This document shows, piece by piece, positions 33,693 through 46,560 of a stretch of 64,000 nt of DNA. Below the pieces are notes generated by a model. It saw nothing but the letters and a program-made list of their open reading frames with translations, ran no database searches and was not told the origin of the DNA. Positions within the stretch are counted from its first letter, which is position 1; the number at the start of each line of letters is the position of its first letter. The translations under genes and the position numbers were made by a program. The DNA is from Ophioderma brevispina (taxonomy: Eukaryota; Echinodermata; Ophiuroidea; Amphilepidida; Ophiodermatidae), in assembly GCA_023653785.1 (NCBI GenBank), contig JAMKCH010056823.1, positions 62,001 through 126,000 on the forward strand. The letters are read 5' to 3'.

Positions 33693-35949
33693 GTTACTTT
33701 CTACATCCTATTCATTTCTTGAGAAACTTGTAAAACGACAGCTCAGAATTAATAAAATCTAAGTAAATAAAAGCTAAATGGGTCAAACAAATTTCAAGAA
33801 CAACATAAGTTCTACACTCTACAACTATTTAGATAATACTTTGATGCATGTCCTCGTAATACAATGCAGTATTTGATCTGGACCAAGGTCTTTATGCTCT
33901 TTAAGACCAATACATTAATCTTTTTTACGTTTGTCCCAGCTGAGCATGATGAATTACATGCCACAATGCAACTTACATCAGGCACAAGCCTGTTGTTTCA
34001 AATCAATATCTTCAGCATTCCAGCACATACAACTGCACCGTAAATAAATGAACTCAAGCAGAACGCAGTCCATGAATCCGATGAAACAAGGTACAAGATG
34101 GATTAGGACATAGATATAATTGTTCTTAGGCAACATCAGGTGTCCCGATAAAGCAAAATAAGGCAATTTCGCCAGAGGTTTACAATTTCAATCCTCAAGT
34201 ATATCAGTACCCAACACTTTCGATAGAACCTTGTTGTATTATGTCCGCTTTGATGAAACTTAGATAAATTCAAGCTGGCAAAATGTTCTTTGTCATATTT
34301 GCAAAAATGCAATTGACTCACTAAGACATTTTCCACCACTTTGCTTGATCGGGTAACATTAATGTTGATAAATTTTTTTTCAGGTCTTACCTTCTTATTG
34401 GAAATATTGCCATTGAGTTCGGGATAGTAGTATGTCATTTATATCCTTGAAGCAATTCCTTTTGCCTGGAGCATGAGAAAATTACTTTTAAATATAATAT
34501 CGGAATTGGGAATATCTTTATTATTTATATCCCTTTCACAAAGATAATCTTGTACTGGGAACACTTCGGAAGCGGTTTTGATAAAACATATTGATGAGTT
34601 TTAATATATTTCTGCTATCACATTAATAAATAATGATAAGCAAATGCATTAACACTATTATAGATGAGATCATCTTTTGAAAAAAAACTCTATCATACAT
34701 CAAATGTCACAAATCTATTTAAATTGAGGTGTCACATCTAACTCAATGTAACCCACGGATTTATTTCCAAAACTTAAATCAATAAACAAATTTACCTAAA
34801 AATGACAAGTTTCTATTATTTAAAGACATTTGAGAAGATATAGAAATGCAGCGTTAATCTGTTGAATTGATTTATGAAAGCAATCGACATTTTGATATCG
34901 AAAATAAAGTAAGTTGACGTGTGACGGTTCTCTTGGACGTGTCGTAATCTTGTCCTTGAATGAGTATATACAAACAAATATGCTATTATGATTTATATGT
35001 ATTGCTTGAGATAATACTTATAAGAAATCGCTATTGTTCATAATAGCTATTTCCTTTCATATAAAGCAAAAAAGTGAAAATCTCTTGTTTAAAACTTCCT
35101 GAGAATATGACTTATTGTGACATCACTATGGCGGAATTCTGGTACTATTTGGTATCAATAGAAAGAGGACTCTCATATATTGTTATCACATTTACTCCCA
35201 TTGTGTGTTTTGTTAGCAAAATTATAAGGGGAGGTGCAACTCCCCTTCCCCAGTTCGACGTGTTATGGAAAATGCATTGGTTCGACGAGAGTCGATGCAT
35301 TTAAATGGGTATATCGGCAAACATGTCACGTATAACTATGGCATAATTAAACGAAATCGATTTTATAACGGGAAATGAGCTAATGCATCAGTCTGACATC
35401 AATCGTTAATAGCATTAATAGCAGTCAGTAAAAACATGTTTTGCAATAATCAATTATCTAACTCACCGTATTAATCGGGAGGTCATTTTATCCGACGACA
35501 TGCAAATTACAATATTTCCTATTACATTTCTTTGTACAATGTCTTTTGAATAACTGTCCTAGATACATTGAAGTAACTCTATCTACCATGGATATGTCAA
35601 TGTCAATAACATTTTTTCAAATTGTTACGGAATCTAAAACTTGTTCAAATAAATTACACAAATGCCTAAAATAAAGAATTAATGTGACAAAGAAAAGGCT
35701 TACTCGGTTGCGTCCGTTGCAGACATTTCGACATGCAAACCAATGTTCAACGTTTCGGTTTCATCCGTAAGAATAGCTATTCCATTTCATCAAAATGTGA
35801 CCCATTTTGTTTACCAGAAATAGCCAGGTTTTGATGTGTCTTTCTGCTTGAAGCAATCATTGAAACAGTTCCAGAAAAATGGCAAGCATAAATTGAAAAA
35901 AGCAGTCCACTTTTTTAGCTCGGCATTCATCAAATCAGATTCTTAACTT
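33693..35949. other. AT-rich, no feature recognised
   Basis: Start of a long AT-rich stretch with little repeat content. A 100-codon minus frame at 34136-34438 and several shorter ones show no recognisable motif and have no good splice context. I call no gene here. Confidence 0.5.
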
Positions 35950-36190
35950 AATGCATTACTTTATCACAGCAATCTCGTTGGCCTTAGGAGGAAATCGTAT
36001 ACGTTCCATTTGCGGGTTTCCACCTCTCTAAAGCTCTACCTCAATAATCAGTTTGAACAGCTTAACCAATTGCCCCGTTTAAATCAAATGGAAGTGTTTT
36101 GTAGCTACACTAGCGTCACACTTTTCAGCGGGCATTTGCTGTATATGTACACTGAGCTAAGGTTTTGTACTAAAGTGCCGACACAATATT
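35950..36190. repeat. Weak dispersed repeat K, copy 1
   Basis: Shares a diverged order of short matches with 53650-53900: ttatcacagcaatc/taccacagcaatc, tttgaac, atcaattgcccttt-type, atcaaatgg and tgtagtt/tgtagct. Identity is low and the boundaries are uncertain. Confidence 0.35.
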
Positions 36191-39100
36191 AGTTATCAGT
36201 TATTTCAGTCGGGTTTAATTTTCTTAATGTAGGAAAGTTTGCACCTTATAAAGGCTATTTTACCATAAGGTTACTTAATTTTAGAAGAAAAAAATAACAC
36301 GCTCTGGAAAAAAATATTCAAAATTGTTCATAAATGCTTTGACATTTGCGAACGTCCTTAAAGGGTTATAGAGAGACGTTTCTCTCAATTAAAAAAAAAT
36401 GAAATATAATACTCAAGCTAAGCTACAATTACATTTTAACTACAAATATGCCACTAAATATTCGTAGAATAGTCATATTAATATATATAATATTTTACGC
36501 TCAACTAATGAATTCACAGATTAGGTTCGTGAAGGTGAAGGGGGCAAAATAGACAAGTGGAATACATGATAAATAAGTTTTTTAAGATAGCGGCGTGCAT
36601 ATGAAGGCACCTTGCGTTTCATGATTAGAATCACTCAATATCTATTTAGCCCGGGTAGATCATTCAGACTTATTATTGCTGCGTTTCTACATTACAAAGA
36701 CATTTGCAGATTTTAGAAGGTCATATCTTAACAATAAATAATGTATTCAATTTTTTGCATGTGTTACATTTTGTGGCTTTGAAGGTACATTTCATAGTAA
36801 GCAAACTTAAAGTGTACTAACAGGCTAATTTTTAATTTAAGTATGTTTTAAAAGATGTCTTTGCGGTCTGAAAGAAATAATATCTACTGCAATATAGATT
36901 GCCTTATTAGCAGATTTAACTAATAAATGTTGTCCATGGAGGTCGCATGTTCGGCATTGGTGACGTTGCTGGGCATTGGTGACGTTGTATGACTTGAGAA
37001 GTCAATAGATAAAAACAGGTGTCTAAGGAATGTCTAGGGTACTCCTGGTCAGAAAATCGGATTATATATTGTGTCCAGTAGAAAAGCAGTAACGATCGAT
37101 TAAAAAAAACTGGGGCGGATTCTTGAACAGAATATAGCTGAAAAAGTTTGGTTATGTAATTCATTGGCTACTTATTTCAAGACACATTATATAATATATA
37201 CCATCATGGTTTCTATTTTTCTCGTGGGCTGATCAAAATGGCTGCAATTATACGGAAGATGTTATAAACGTTTTACTCTGTTATCAATAATAGAGTGTCA
37301 TTTTTCTGACTGAAAGACATTCATTTGAAACAAAAATGTATTTATAATATTTTGAAGGGTAGATTATATTAGACTGGCATTTCGCTTTAAATAAAAAGAA
37401 AAAAAAACAAACCTAAATTGTCATTGCTCTTTAGGATGTTTCGGAGGATCAATGTTTTCAATCACCTATTAATTTTATAATTTTTACTTCTGCCATGAAA
37501 TTTGAAGTGCCTGTGCAACATTTAGCATAAGAAAATCGATACTGCAAAAACGATCAGTTTGGTCGTTTTCAAATGCAAGTCTGCCAAGTTTCCGAGTTCT
37601 TTTTCTTATAGAGAAATTCACTCCTAAAGTTAATATCTGAATTCATTCGCTTGCATTTTAAGCAGGTATGCCTGGTTGTTTCCGTGAGAATGTTCGTATA
37701 CGATGTCCCTTAAGCATCAGGGTAAATGAATCTCCCTATGAGTAGTTGCGTGAGGTTGCTTCAGACGGTGCAAATTAAAACTAGTCCTACAAGGTAAGCC
37801 GCTTTTTGTTATGCTAACGCCAAAGCTGCTCTCAGAGTATGCATATCGCCGCGACTAAAAACTCAATACTTATTACGTGATATCTCAACGCCTACTGGTC
37901 CAACCCTGTTTTTTGACCTATGATTACATGGTTGAGAGGCAGTTGGAGCAAGAGGCACTCTGAAAGAGATTTCAGAAGTACGTCATGACAAATAACAAGA
38001 AGTGGCAATTTTATCATATAATAACGTGAACAACCGTATTGTGCTGTTACAAAATAGCAGCGTTTGTACTTGTAGTATGGGTTATAATCAAGGTAGGAAA
38101 AACGAACGTGCAGTAGCAAACAGAGGTTTACTTACAGTGACTAGAGATACATTGCATAAAAGAAAATAGATCAACAGTAGTAGTCATTATTTGTATTGTA
38201 GTGTAGGAAAATCAGATTATTAGGACATTCGTGATTTTGAATACAAAAGATTATTGAAACCGCTAACCTATTTTATCAAGAACAAATGATTCGTATGTAA
38301 ATTTAAAGCAACGATAGGTGTTTTCTGGAGAATTATGATATAAGAGCAATTACGCCTCTGTACGGTCACGCATTTCACTTTAAAGTAAAACAAAAACAAA
38401 CAGAGAGCTTGATAAAGAATGGTCTTTTACCTTCAAGGCTAAGTAAGATCAGTAATGCTCGATTGAAATGCTCGATGATAAAAAATGGTAATTTCAGTCA
38501 CTTTCTGGTCTGGGCGTTTTAGTTCATTAAAAACAAATCTTACCATAACTGTTTGTAACTGTGCTATCGCTTTACGAAATTGATTATATAAAGATTACAA
38601 ATAGGCAACATACAATAAAAGGTGATGTGTGGGTGAGTAGAAGAGGTGGGAAGATGGCTTTGAAAATTAAATTGGCAAACTTGTATTTGAAAAGCGGCTT
38701 TTTGTTATGATTAACGATGTTTATTTATGTATAATTCCCGTTCTGTTTTTACTAATAACTAGATCAAACAGATAACTGGAATAAGGCTGACAATACCATC
38801 CAGACATTGAATAAAACAACACTTTTGGTGATTTGAAGCTGCTCACAGTAAACATTTCAACACGGATTTCATCTAACGTGATATCACATTTCGACACAAG
38901 GGAAGCCTCTATACTAGTGTAAATAATTGTATAACATAGCTCGGTTGCTTGCTCTGCTGAATCGTTCAAAGTTTGACAAGCTGGTTAGCGTATATACTCG
39001 TATAGTTTACTATCAGGAAAATTTCGTTATCTGCTGACCAACCATTCCCCTTATAACTTAGTTACAACAATGTGTGAGGAATAGTCTAGCTTTTCGTTAA

Positions 39101-41790
39101 CTCTAGCATGATTTTGAATTTTAGTCATGGACGGCGGAGCAGGGAACGACGGGATATGTCCTTTCCAAAATAATCTTAGGGAGAGAGTACAAACATACAA
39201 GTACATACAATTTGTCAAACCAAATTCTCCAAAACAGCATAGAATGCGAGCAGAGGCCATTTGCCAGCGATCCCCACGCCTCTATACAATCCGTTGGCTC
39301 TGCTCTTTATTATAGAAAATAAATTATTTTTGCTCCAATAAATCCTCACACAGCAGTATTGCTGAGTGGAGGTGTATCCGGCACCCTCCGTTAACGGGGA
39401 ACAAAACCGGATTTAAAACTTTGGTATAACTAAAAATAAATCGCCCCTAGATTTTACGGCTTCCACCGCCATTGATTTTACTTACTGTTAATTACTGAAT
39501 TTTATGTTTTCTTCTTGATATTTGTCTACATTGAGCCAAATTCCATTTCCTATGTAATATGGTAGTTTTCAACTCATTGGAAAGCATGGATAGGGGATCT
39601 TAAGTAGGAGAGTTACGCCGCACACATATTTGCCCCTTATTAATATGTAATGCCACCGATTCTAAGGATACATTCCATAGGTATTGACGGCTATGTAACA
39701 ATTATAGACAATGGAGTAGAAGTGTCGACCGTGAGAAACCGCACACTAAAGGTTTTGTACAGCCAGGAAAATATATTACAGTCTCTAAGTGGTTATTACT
39801 AAAATGTTTCAAGTGATAGAAGCGAACGGCTTTAATACTCAAGAATTCACAAACTTGTTAAATAAGACTATTACAGTTCCTTTCATATTTTATGGAGTTC
39901 CAGAGTATATCCTGGAACATTTTTTTTTAATAATTCCTATTTCGTTGACAACAACCTATAATTTGGTGGTTGTGATTGAGTTCGAGCATCACTCTTTTGT
40001 TGAGTCCCTGCTGCTATCAGAACTATCAACCTTAACCCTAAACACGACTCTAGCCTCACCCTCGTCCTGACCCTAAAACTCTAAATCCTTAATTTACAGT
40101 ACTCTATTTTTTTTTCCTAATATCAACACAAACATTTTGTTGTGAGAGTGTCGACAATGTAATAGATGTGTTTAGAGAAAATTTAGCAAAATAAAGTAAA
40201 TATTTTGTTTGCCCGGTCCCATATTGTAATATAATTATGTTTCATTATTGGGCTTTTAGTTATCATTGCTAAAGTAAGAAAAATGTGGCGTTTTTAGAGT
40301 TTGATTAAAAACAAATCGTAAGATATTCGTACCTAGACTAGATTTAACTTTTATGAATCATGAAATTGCATCATCACTGGAAATTGGATGCATGCTCCCT
40401 TTTTTATATATATTTTGAATGAAGAGTATAACTACCCTGGAAAGTGACCCAATAAAAACACCGTTGGTCTGTTTCATTTCTTAAGAGTAAAGAGTCATTT
40501 CGTCTGCAAACAAACAGAGGTGAGAGGTGTACAGTGTAACCAAATAACAATTTGTGATATGTTGATGTGTATGTTATATGCTTACTGACATCAAACATGG
40601 TACAGTGAAGTGTGTGAGGAGGCACTCAACTCATACGTGTCTTTGTGAACTTTAAATATATAAAAAGATGGTCAAAAGATGGTCAAACATGTAATTTGCT
40701 CAATTTCCGCAAAACCCATAATCACCATCGTGTTTGGTCCTAGTAAACAGTCAATAAAGTCAATTACAAACTCGACAAAAAAAAAACGACTACCAACCTG
40801 AAAATCACCACAAGAAAGGAGGTACTGTTATTTGTGTTGTTAGATCTGGGATCACTTTCCGCGTAAACAAAAGGCAGGGGTCCACTCTGTAATTTTTTAA
40901 AAGTGGCAAAAAATGGCATTTAGGGATTAAAGGGATATATAAAAGAGGTATCGCCTCATTCACTAAACGTGATGACTGGAGACACACCTGTTTCCGGAAA
41001 CATTTTTAAATTAAATAGTTTTTAATTGCACAAAATCGACTTTTGAAATGTAAAATGTTATAATTATATATTCCAACAGACTGAAAGAAAAATATAGGCT
41101 TCCGAATGATAATCTTTTGGATTTATGATCGAAAGGACATCTGAACTGATTTAAACGGAGAAAATCTGCAAGCGAATTTATCGTATTAAGACTAAAACAT
41201 TTTAACACGATTCTCAACTGGGCTTATTTATAGAGACAATTCTCTTGTATTGTGATTGAAAGAATTTGGATGCAAGAAAGTCCGATCGACATCTAAAACT
41301 TTGACTAATGATTCAAAAAGGTCATATTTACTATAGATTCAAGTCCTTATAACTAATACATGGACACAATCTATCCCTCATGTAAAAACGTAACGTCATC
41401 ATAACTATTACAAGTATTAGTAGCCTTGTTCCCGGGAACTATCAGAATATATATACGACTTTGTTGAACTCACGATAAGATTTTGCGGTGTGTTTTACTC
41501 AGGATTGTAGTTGAAATTTACACTATAACAAATTGAAATTAGGCGCAGCAAGTCTTCGGGAAAATTGCTATGTAGACTGTCTTCGTTTGAATCACTAGAT
41601 AAAACAATACCAACCCGCTGCATCTCAATAGAGGTTCGTTCCTTTATGTTTTCTTTGTGTCGCAAGGGTTGAGAGAAACCAAAGCAAATAAAAGTCTGTC
41701 ACGTTTAGTTACGTTCCCTGCAAGCCGCTTTATGCTAGTCTAACTTTGCCGTTTCAATGAGAGAAATAAGATTGTTTAATTCACCAAAGC
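36191..41790. other. AT-rich, no gene supported; small 17 bp tandem at about 36955-36987
   Basis: Only small structures are visible: ggcattggtgacgttg in two adjacent copies, and a run of degenerate ccctaa-like sequence at 40030-40085 (accttaaccctaaac). Frames up to 93 codons (39789, 39127, 38721 and others) lack recognisable motifs. An aagccgctttttgttatg-type phrase recurs near 37797, 38693 and 41715. Confidence 0.45.
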
Positions 41791-41791
41791 T

Positions 41792-42965
41792 TCATATGCA
41801 TATTGCTAAAGATGCAAAAGGTATTCCGATTAAGGCATCCTTGAACAACATTGTCTTGATATCTTCATAGCGAGTTTTTATTCGTTGTATGCTAACAGTA
41901 TTATGCCGCTTCATCACGCTCGTCAAAGCTCGTAGTTTATCAACACCCTTGGTTGCATCAAAAATAAAATACAAGATTGACTTATCTTGGATAACATTTC
42001 CATTCATAAACTGGCTTTCATATTCATAATATGGAAATGTATGTCTACACGAGATGCCTTTGTAACAATTTCCTGCAAATCACAGTTAGCAGGAATCTCG
42101 TGATTAATGCATATAAATTCACTGTGTGAGTTAATCGGCAAAATGTCTCGTGTAGATAGGTTCATTATTATCAAGTTATAATCAATGAAATCGACTTTGA
42201 CAACGCCAAAATACAGCCGACTTTTATTAGACAAGACAGGCGTTTTTTTATTAAGTAAGTGTCATACATGCAATGAAGCATATAGATCGGTCTTTTCTAA
42301 TAGTGTCAGGTTTCTGGTTATGTGAATGTAAACTGTCGTTTGCATACACATTGTCTGACATGGTAGGACTATAGAGTTCTCCATTTGAGATTGATATCGT
42401 TCCGACAACACCCGCTTCTTTGACTTTTGTTAAGGATGGGTTACCGCTTATTTGATTTTAAGAAAACGAATAAATCCCGCCACAATAGAGAATGTTCTCC
42501 ACTTCAAAGACAGATCACGTTTCCGTCTAAATATGACCAATTTTAAAAGTAAAATCGGACTTGATTCTGTTTGTTCCCGGAGAATTACATGTTTTTAGTG
42601 TTATATAAATATGCCTTCTATAACACGCATGCATTTTATGTAAAGTAAAAAATCTTTCTTTCTTATACTAGTTACATGATTCCTTTTCAGACAGATAACC
42701 TCTGCATAAGTATATATCATGTACGATTGTTGCCAATACTTTGCCGGAAACATTCACATTTCAAAATTCCCAATAACAAAAACATTATATATATTAATTC
42801 TACGAAATAATAGTCCTTCTTAATATCGATTTGGATGGGGAACACAATAGCGATATCAACATTATAATCGACAGTCGTAAGGATCTCCATAAGGGCATCT
42901 GTTGTCAGATTGGTTTTCACAAAATGAGCGCCCCTGACGTTAATTATCGATGGGTCTTCCCACAT
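41792..42965 (-). other. Unrecognised minus-strand reading-frame cluster (possible decayed gene)
   Basis: Three frames follow one another on the minus strand: 42965-42717 (82 codons, starting MWEDPSIINVRGAHF), 42234-42004 (76 codons) and 42007-41792 (71 codons, ending IGIPFASLAICI). The last two overlap by ATGA, as though one indel split a single frame. The first ~50 residues of the upstream frame have balanced codon composition in otherwise AT-rich DNA, then turn hydrophobic and AT-rich. I see no signal peptide and no motif I can name. A splice link across 42240-42715 is not convincing. It may be chance, a degenerate gene or an old insertion. Confidence 0.3.
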
Positions 42966-42989
42966 GCATTAATTCTTTTATTGTCATCA

Positions 42990-44357
42990 CTGGCGTACCC
43001 GTGTGGGGGGGCTTTGGGGGCTAAAGCCCCCCTCAAAGTTTCTCAGAAAAAACTACTTAACTTAACCCTCAACTTCTATTTAACTTTTTAAAATGCAATC
43101 ATCCCTATAATTTCGTGAATCCACTTATAAATTCAAGTTTTTTCTATCAAATGCATGGGGGAAATGTGTTATGGAAGTTAATATGCAAGGGGTTCTGCGC
43201 TCGCGCGGAGGGAGAACCCCCCCCTCCCGCACCCACCCCCCCCGCACAGCTTGATATACGAACGCTGCATTAACACTTTATGTTATCATAATTAAAAACT
43301 AAAAAATTAAAAAAAATTTTACTTTTTAAAAGTTGATCATACTTATAAGCAATATTTTCAAATGTTCCATAAATGTGCATGGAAAATGGTTTTGGGAAAG
43401 CGAACACTGCAAGGGTTCCGCGCTTCGCGCGGGAGGGTGCTTACCCGCTCCGCACCCACCCCGGCAGCTTGATATACGAACTCTCCACGAACACTTTATG
43501 CTAATTCAAACAAAACTTCAACCCGTCAACTATATTTACAATTAACATGATCATTACCTATAAGCATTATAAGTGAACCCATTAAGAAATTTAAAATGGT
43601 TTTTTTTATCAAATTGCATGGGAAATGTCTTTTGGGAAAGTAAAGATTGCAAAGGATCTGCGCACAACCCCCCCTCCATGCATGCAAACACGCGCGCTCT
43701 TATACGTGCAAGGGCCATGACCTATTACCTAAAACTCGGCCCCCAAATTGCAGGGGCCTAACATTAAAAAAAACATGACAAATGAGTCAAACCGCCACCA
43801 AAAAAAACAAAAAAAACATGTCTTCAAAAAAAATCCAGCCTATGACTTGAAGAAAAAAACATGACCTCTCGTCGTTCAAACTTCACCGTGCTTCGGCGTT
43901 GAACTGTTTACTCCATCTGTATAATTTTGATATAAACTATATACCCTGATAAATCGTCCTGAAACAATGAATCTTTCAGAGCCCCACTTAGATTAAGGAT
44001 ATAAACCTTCCCCTCAACTACAGTGGGAAAAGTTTGATTGCCATGATAAAATGAAGGAAACCCCCTCCGCACAAACCCCCGCATCGCTAAGTGGAGCCGT
44101 GGCTGCTACGTACGCAGTCATACATACAGCAAATTTTAAATTTATTCTGGAACCCCCCCCCCCTCAAGTCAGGTCTCGATCCGCCCGCTCTGCCACGACA
44201 CCCGCCGGGGCGTTGCCCCTGGACCCCACCAGGGGCCCTTAAGCGGGCCCCTGGACCCACCCGTTAGTCGGGTCGGTCGCTCCGCTCGCCTTCGATCTCA
44301 TGGTTCGAACATCTAGTCAAGCCCCCCATCAATCCAAATTTCTGGGCACGCCTATGG
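42990..44357. mobile_element. About 1.37 kb hAT-like composite element with internal tandem units
   Basis: The left end tggcgtacccgtgtggggggg and right end gggcacgcctatgg form imperfect inverted termini. Flanking tgtcatca and ggtcatga match at 6 of 8 positions, as an eroded 8 bp duplication would. The outer parts are strongly GC-rich (G7, C11 at 44153-44163; cgttgcccctggaccccaccaggggccc), unlike the surroundings. The interior has about three units of roughly 230 bp (gcatggggaaatg-type starts near 43153, 43377, 43616, each followed by tgcaagggttc(c/t)gcgc and cagcttgatatacgaac). The class is inferred; no transposase is present. Confidence 0.6.
43153..43690. repeat. Tandem units of about 230 bp inside the composite element
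   Basis: Three diverged units share gcatgg(g)gaaatg, tttgggaaagc/t, tgcaa(g)ggttc-gcgc and, in the first two, gcacccaccc with cagcttgatatacgaac and gaacactttatg. The third is truncated before the last of these. Such expansion inside a non-autonomous element suggests slippage or unequal exchange. Confidence 0.65.
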
Positions 44358-44794
44358 TCATGAGTGATTAATGTTTTTTGATGAGAGTCATCAAAAGTTT
44401 CTCATTTAAAGCAATATTGGCACATTTTTTGAAGAGCGCCCAACTTAAAATTTGATATTTTGCACAGTTACGTTGGTAATTGTCTGGAACCTCTACCTGC
44501 GAACGAGAATGCTAAAAAAGCGTGATTATCACGAAAATAGCGATTTTGAATTAGGAATTGGGATCCCCGACTGGACTTAACGGCAGAGCGGAAATGCTAC
44601 TTATGTCCGTCCGTGATGAAATAGTGCCACCTCTATAGAAAATAACCTCTAACTTGGACTTGCCGCATCTATTAAAAAAAAAATGGATGAGCGTAGACAC
44701 GTACATGGCGACTATTCCCGGCTATTTCACATGGAAGCCGTTTCCAGCCGTTGAATTATTTATCGGGGATCCGATAATTATTCTAGTACAAAAT

Positions 44795-45030
44795 GGTATA
44801 TTACGCCCCACTACTCGTAGTGGTTGAGCACCTCGCTATTTGGAAAATACAGACAAGTGCTGGAAATGCATCAGTCGTGGACACCAAGCATGTATATACA
44901 TACATGTAACTGGTAAGACACGACTGTGAGTCATCATCCGTTGAAGATCGGGACCCAGTGATCGTAGTGAGGGTATACCGTGAACATCAGAGTAACGGTT
45001 GCCTTCCAGGGTCTATACGTTGTAATTATT
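44795..45030 (+). repeat. Repeat D, copy 2
   Basis: First of a tandem pair about 310 bp apart. It starts cgccccactactcgtagtggttgag and ends gtaacggttgccttcc. Compared with 20085-20345 it has several single-base gaps, giving a rather ragged alignment. Confidence 0.65.
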
Positions 45031-45106
45031 TTTACCCTCTCCGTAATTGGGAACTGAGCACTTAATTCCAAAGATAGTCACCTGTAAATAATACTGTGTA
45101 ATATGA

Positions 45107-45340
45107 TGTTGATATACGCCCCCACTATCGTAGTGGTTGAGCACTCTCGAGCTATTGGAAAAGTACAGCAAGTGCTGGAAATGCTTCAGTCGTGAACCAA
45201 GGCATGTATATACGAACATGTCTACTGGTTAAGACACGGACTGGAGTCATAATCGTCTGAAGATCGGTACCCAGTGATCGTAAGTGATGGTATCACAACG
45301 CTATACGGACAACTCAGAGTAACGGTTGCCTTTCCAGAGG
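45107..45340 (+). repeat. Repeat D, copy 3
   Basis: Second member of the pair (cgcccccactatcgtagtggttgagc ... gtaacggttgcctttcc). The sequence after each copy (cttaattccaaagatagtcac(c)tgtaaataata at 45061, and cttaattacaaagagagtcacatgtaaataatac at 45391) is also repeated, so the tandem unit is about 310-330 bp. Confidence 0.65.
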
Positions 45341-45437
45341 GTATATAATTGGTAATTTATTTACCGCTCTCCTGTAATGGGATGGAGCACTCTTAATTAC
45401 AAAGAGAGTCACATGTAAATAATACGGTTTACTATGA

Positions 45438-45441
45438 TGTG

Positions 45442-45477
<36 letters not shown>
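45438..45477. repeat. (TA)n microsatellite
   Basis: About 40 bp of uninterrupted alternating TA, followed by acatac-rich sequence to about 45600. It directly follows the trailing part of repeat D copy 3. Confidence 0.9.
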
Positions 45478-45479
<2 letters not shown>

Positions 45480-45599
45480 CAGAGAAATACCAGACACACT
45501 ACAACATAAATACATAGACAGAAAGAGATACATACACAGACATCTTACACAACAATATACATATATATAATAAACATATACATATAGATAACATATATA

Positions 45600-46560
45600 G
45601 AATAATATAATTCAATAGTGAAGCAATATTAATATCAATTATGTATATTACTGGTATAACATTCTAGTAACTGTAGTGAGTTGAGAAAAAGTTAAAGACC
45701 GATTATGAGCGGTTGTATAACTTACAAGAAAAGTTATAATAAGGGAGGAAGATGGTGTGGGCGAGGCCATTAAGATAATAAGATCTTTAAGGTTGAACCC
45801 ACCCAGGGGAGTGGAACTTTTTATAATCCAACAGGTACGAGACAAGACAAGAACGGGAAAAGACCGAGACAAGATAGAAAAGGACATAACAATAATGGAT
45901 TACGAGAAGTGAATCTTAATTGATGCAGATATCATAAGGGTATAAGGGGGGGGGGGACAAAGGGTAAAGGTAAGATGGCGGTGATGTTTGTGTTATCGGA
46001 GTATGATTTAAACCGTAGACGCTAGACGGAACTAGGGCCTAATAACTCTAGGCCAGGAAGTATATAAGTGGATGGTTAAGGTCTAGTAGGGTAAAGAGCA
46101 AGTACTAAAAAAACGAATATAACAATTACTTGAAGGAAAAAAATAAATGATTAGGACTTTGAAGTTAGTGATTTATTAAAGTTGTTAAATCTATTGGCTG
46201 ACTTTGTGATTTAGATTTTGGTCAAGGGAATTCCAGATCCTAGGCACCGGAGTTTTTATTGAGACTTTAGTTAGGTTCAAAGTAGGTTTAATGGAATAAA
46301 TGTTAGCATGGCTAGTGTTATAGTTATGAATATCCTTCTGTTTATAGAAGAAATTATTAAATGATTTTGGAAGGTTATTCTGGACATAGCGATACATGAA
46401 GTAAGATTGCGGTTTGAAGTTTATTTACACACTATGTTAAGTGTTTAACACTGGGAATAATGGCTTGGTATGAGTTAAATCGTAGAACAGTACAAATAGG
46501 ACTGCCGTGTTTGTGAAGTTTAAATAGTTATCAAGTCATAGGATTTTGAGTTCCAGGGAC
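45600..46560 (-). pseudogene. Non-LTR retrotransposon 3' end (CR1/L2-like RT tail), minus strand
   Basis: The minus-strand frame 46397-46191 reads FMYRYVQNNLPKSFNNFFYKQKDIHNYNTSHANIY, then VPRIWNSLDQNL. This is the C-terminal pattern LP..F.NFF....DIHNYNTR.A....GP.IWNSL of CR1/L2-type RTs. Upstream on the same strand (about 46400-46530) a degenerate KLHKHGSPICTV and SYQAIIPSVKHL fits the preceding region. 45600-46190 would then be the 3' untranslated part, containing a G11 tract (45946-45956). There is no RT core, so it is a 5' truncated dead copy. Confidence 0.65.

Noticed and set aside
39127..39315. A 62-codon coding exon
   Set aside because: Balanced composition drew attention, but there are no recognisable motifs or splice signals, and the opposite strand is equally open.
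40025..40090. Interstitial telomeric repeat
   Set aside because: Only a few degenerate ccctaa-like hexamers, with no uninterrupted array.
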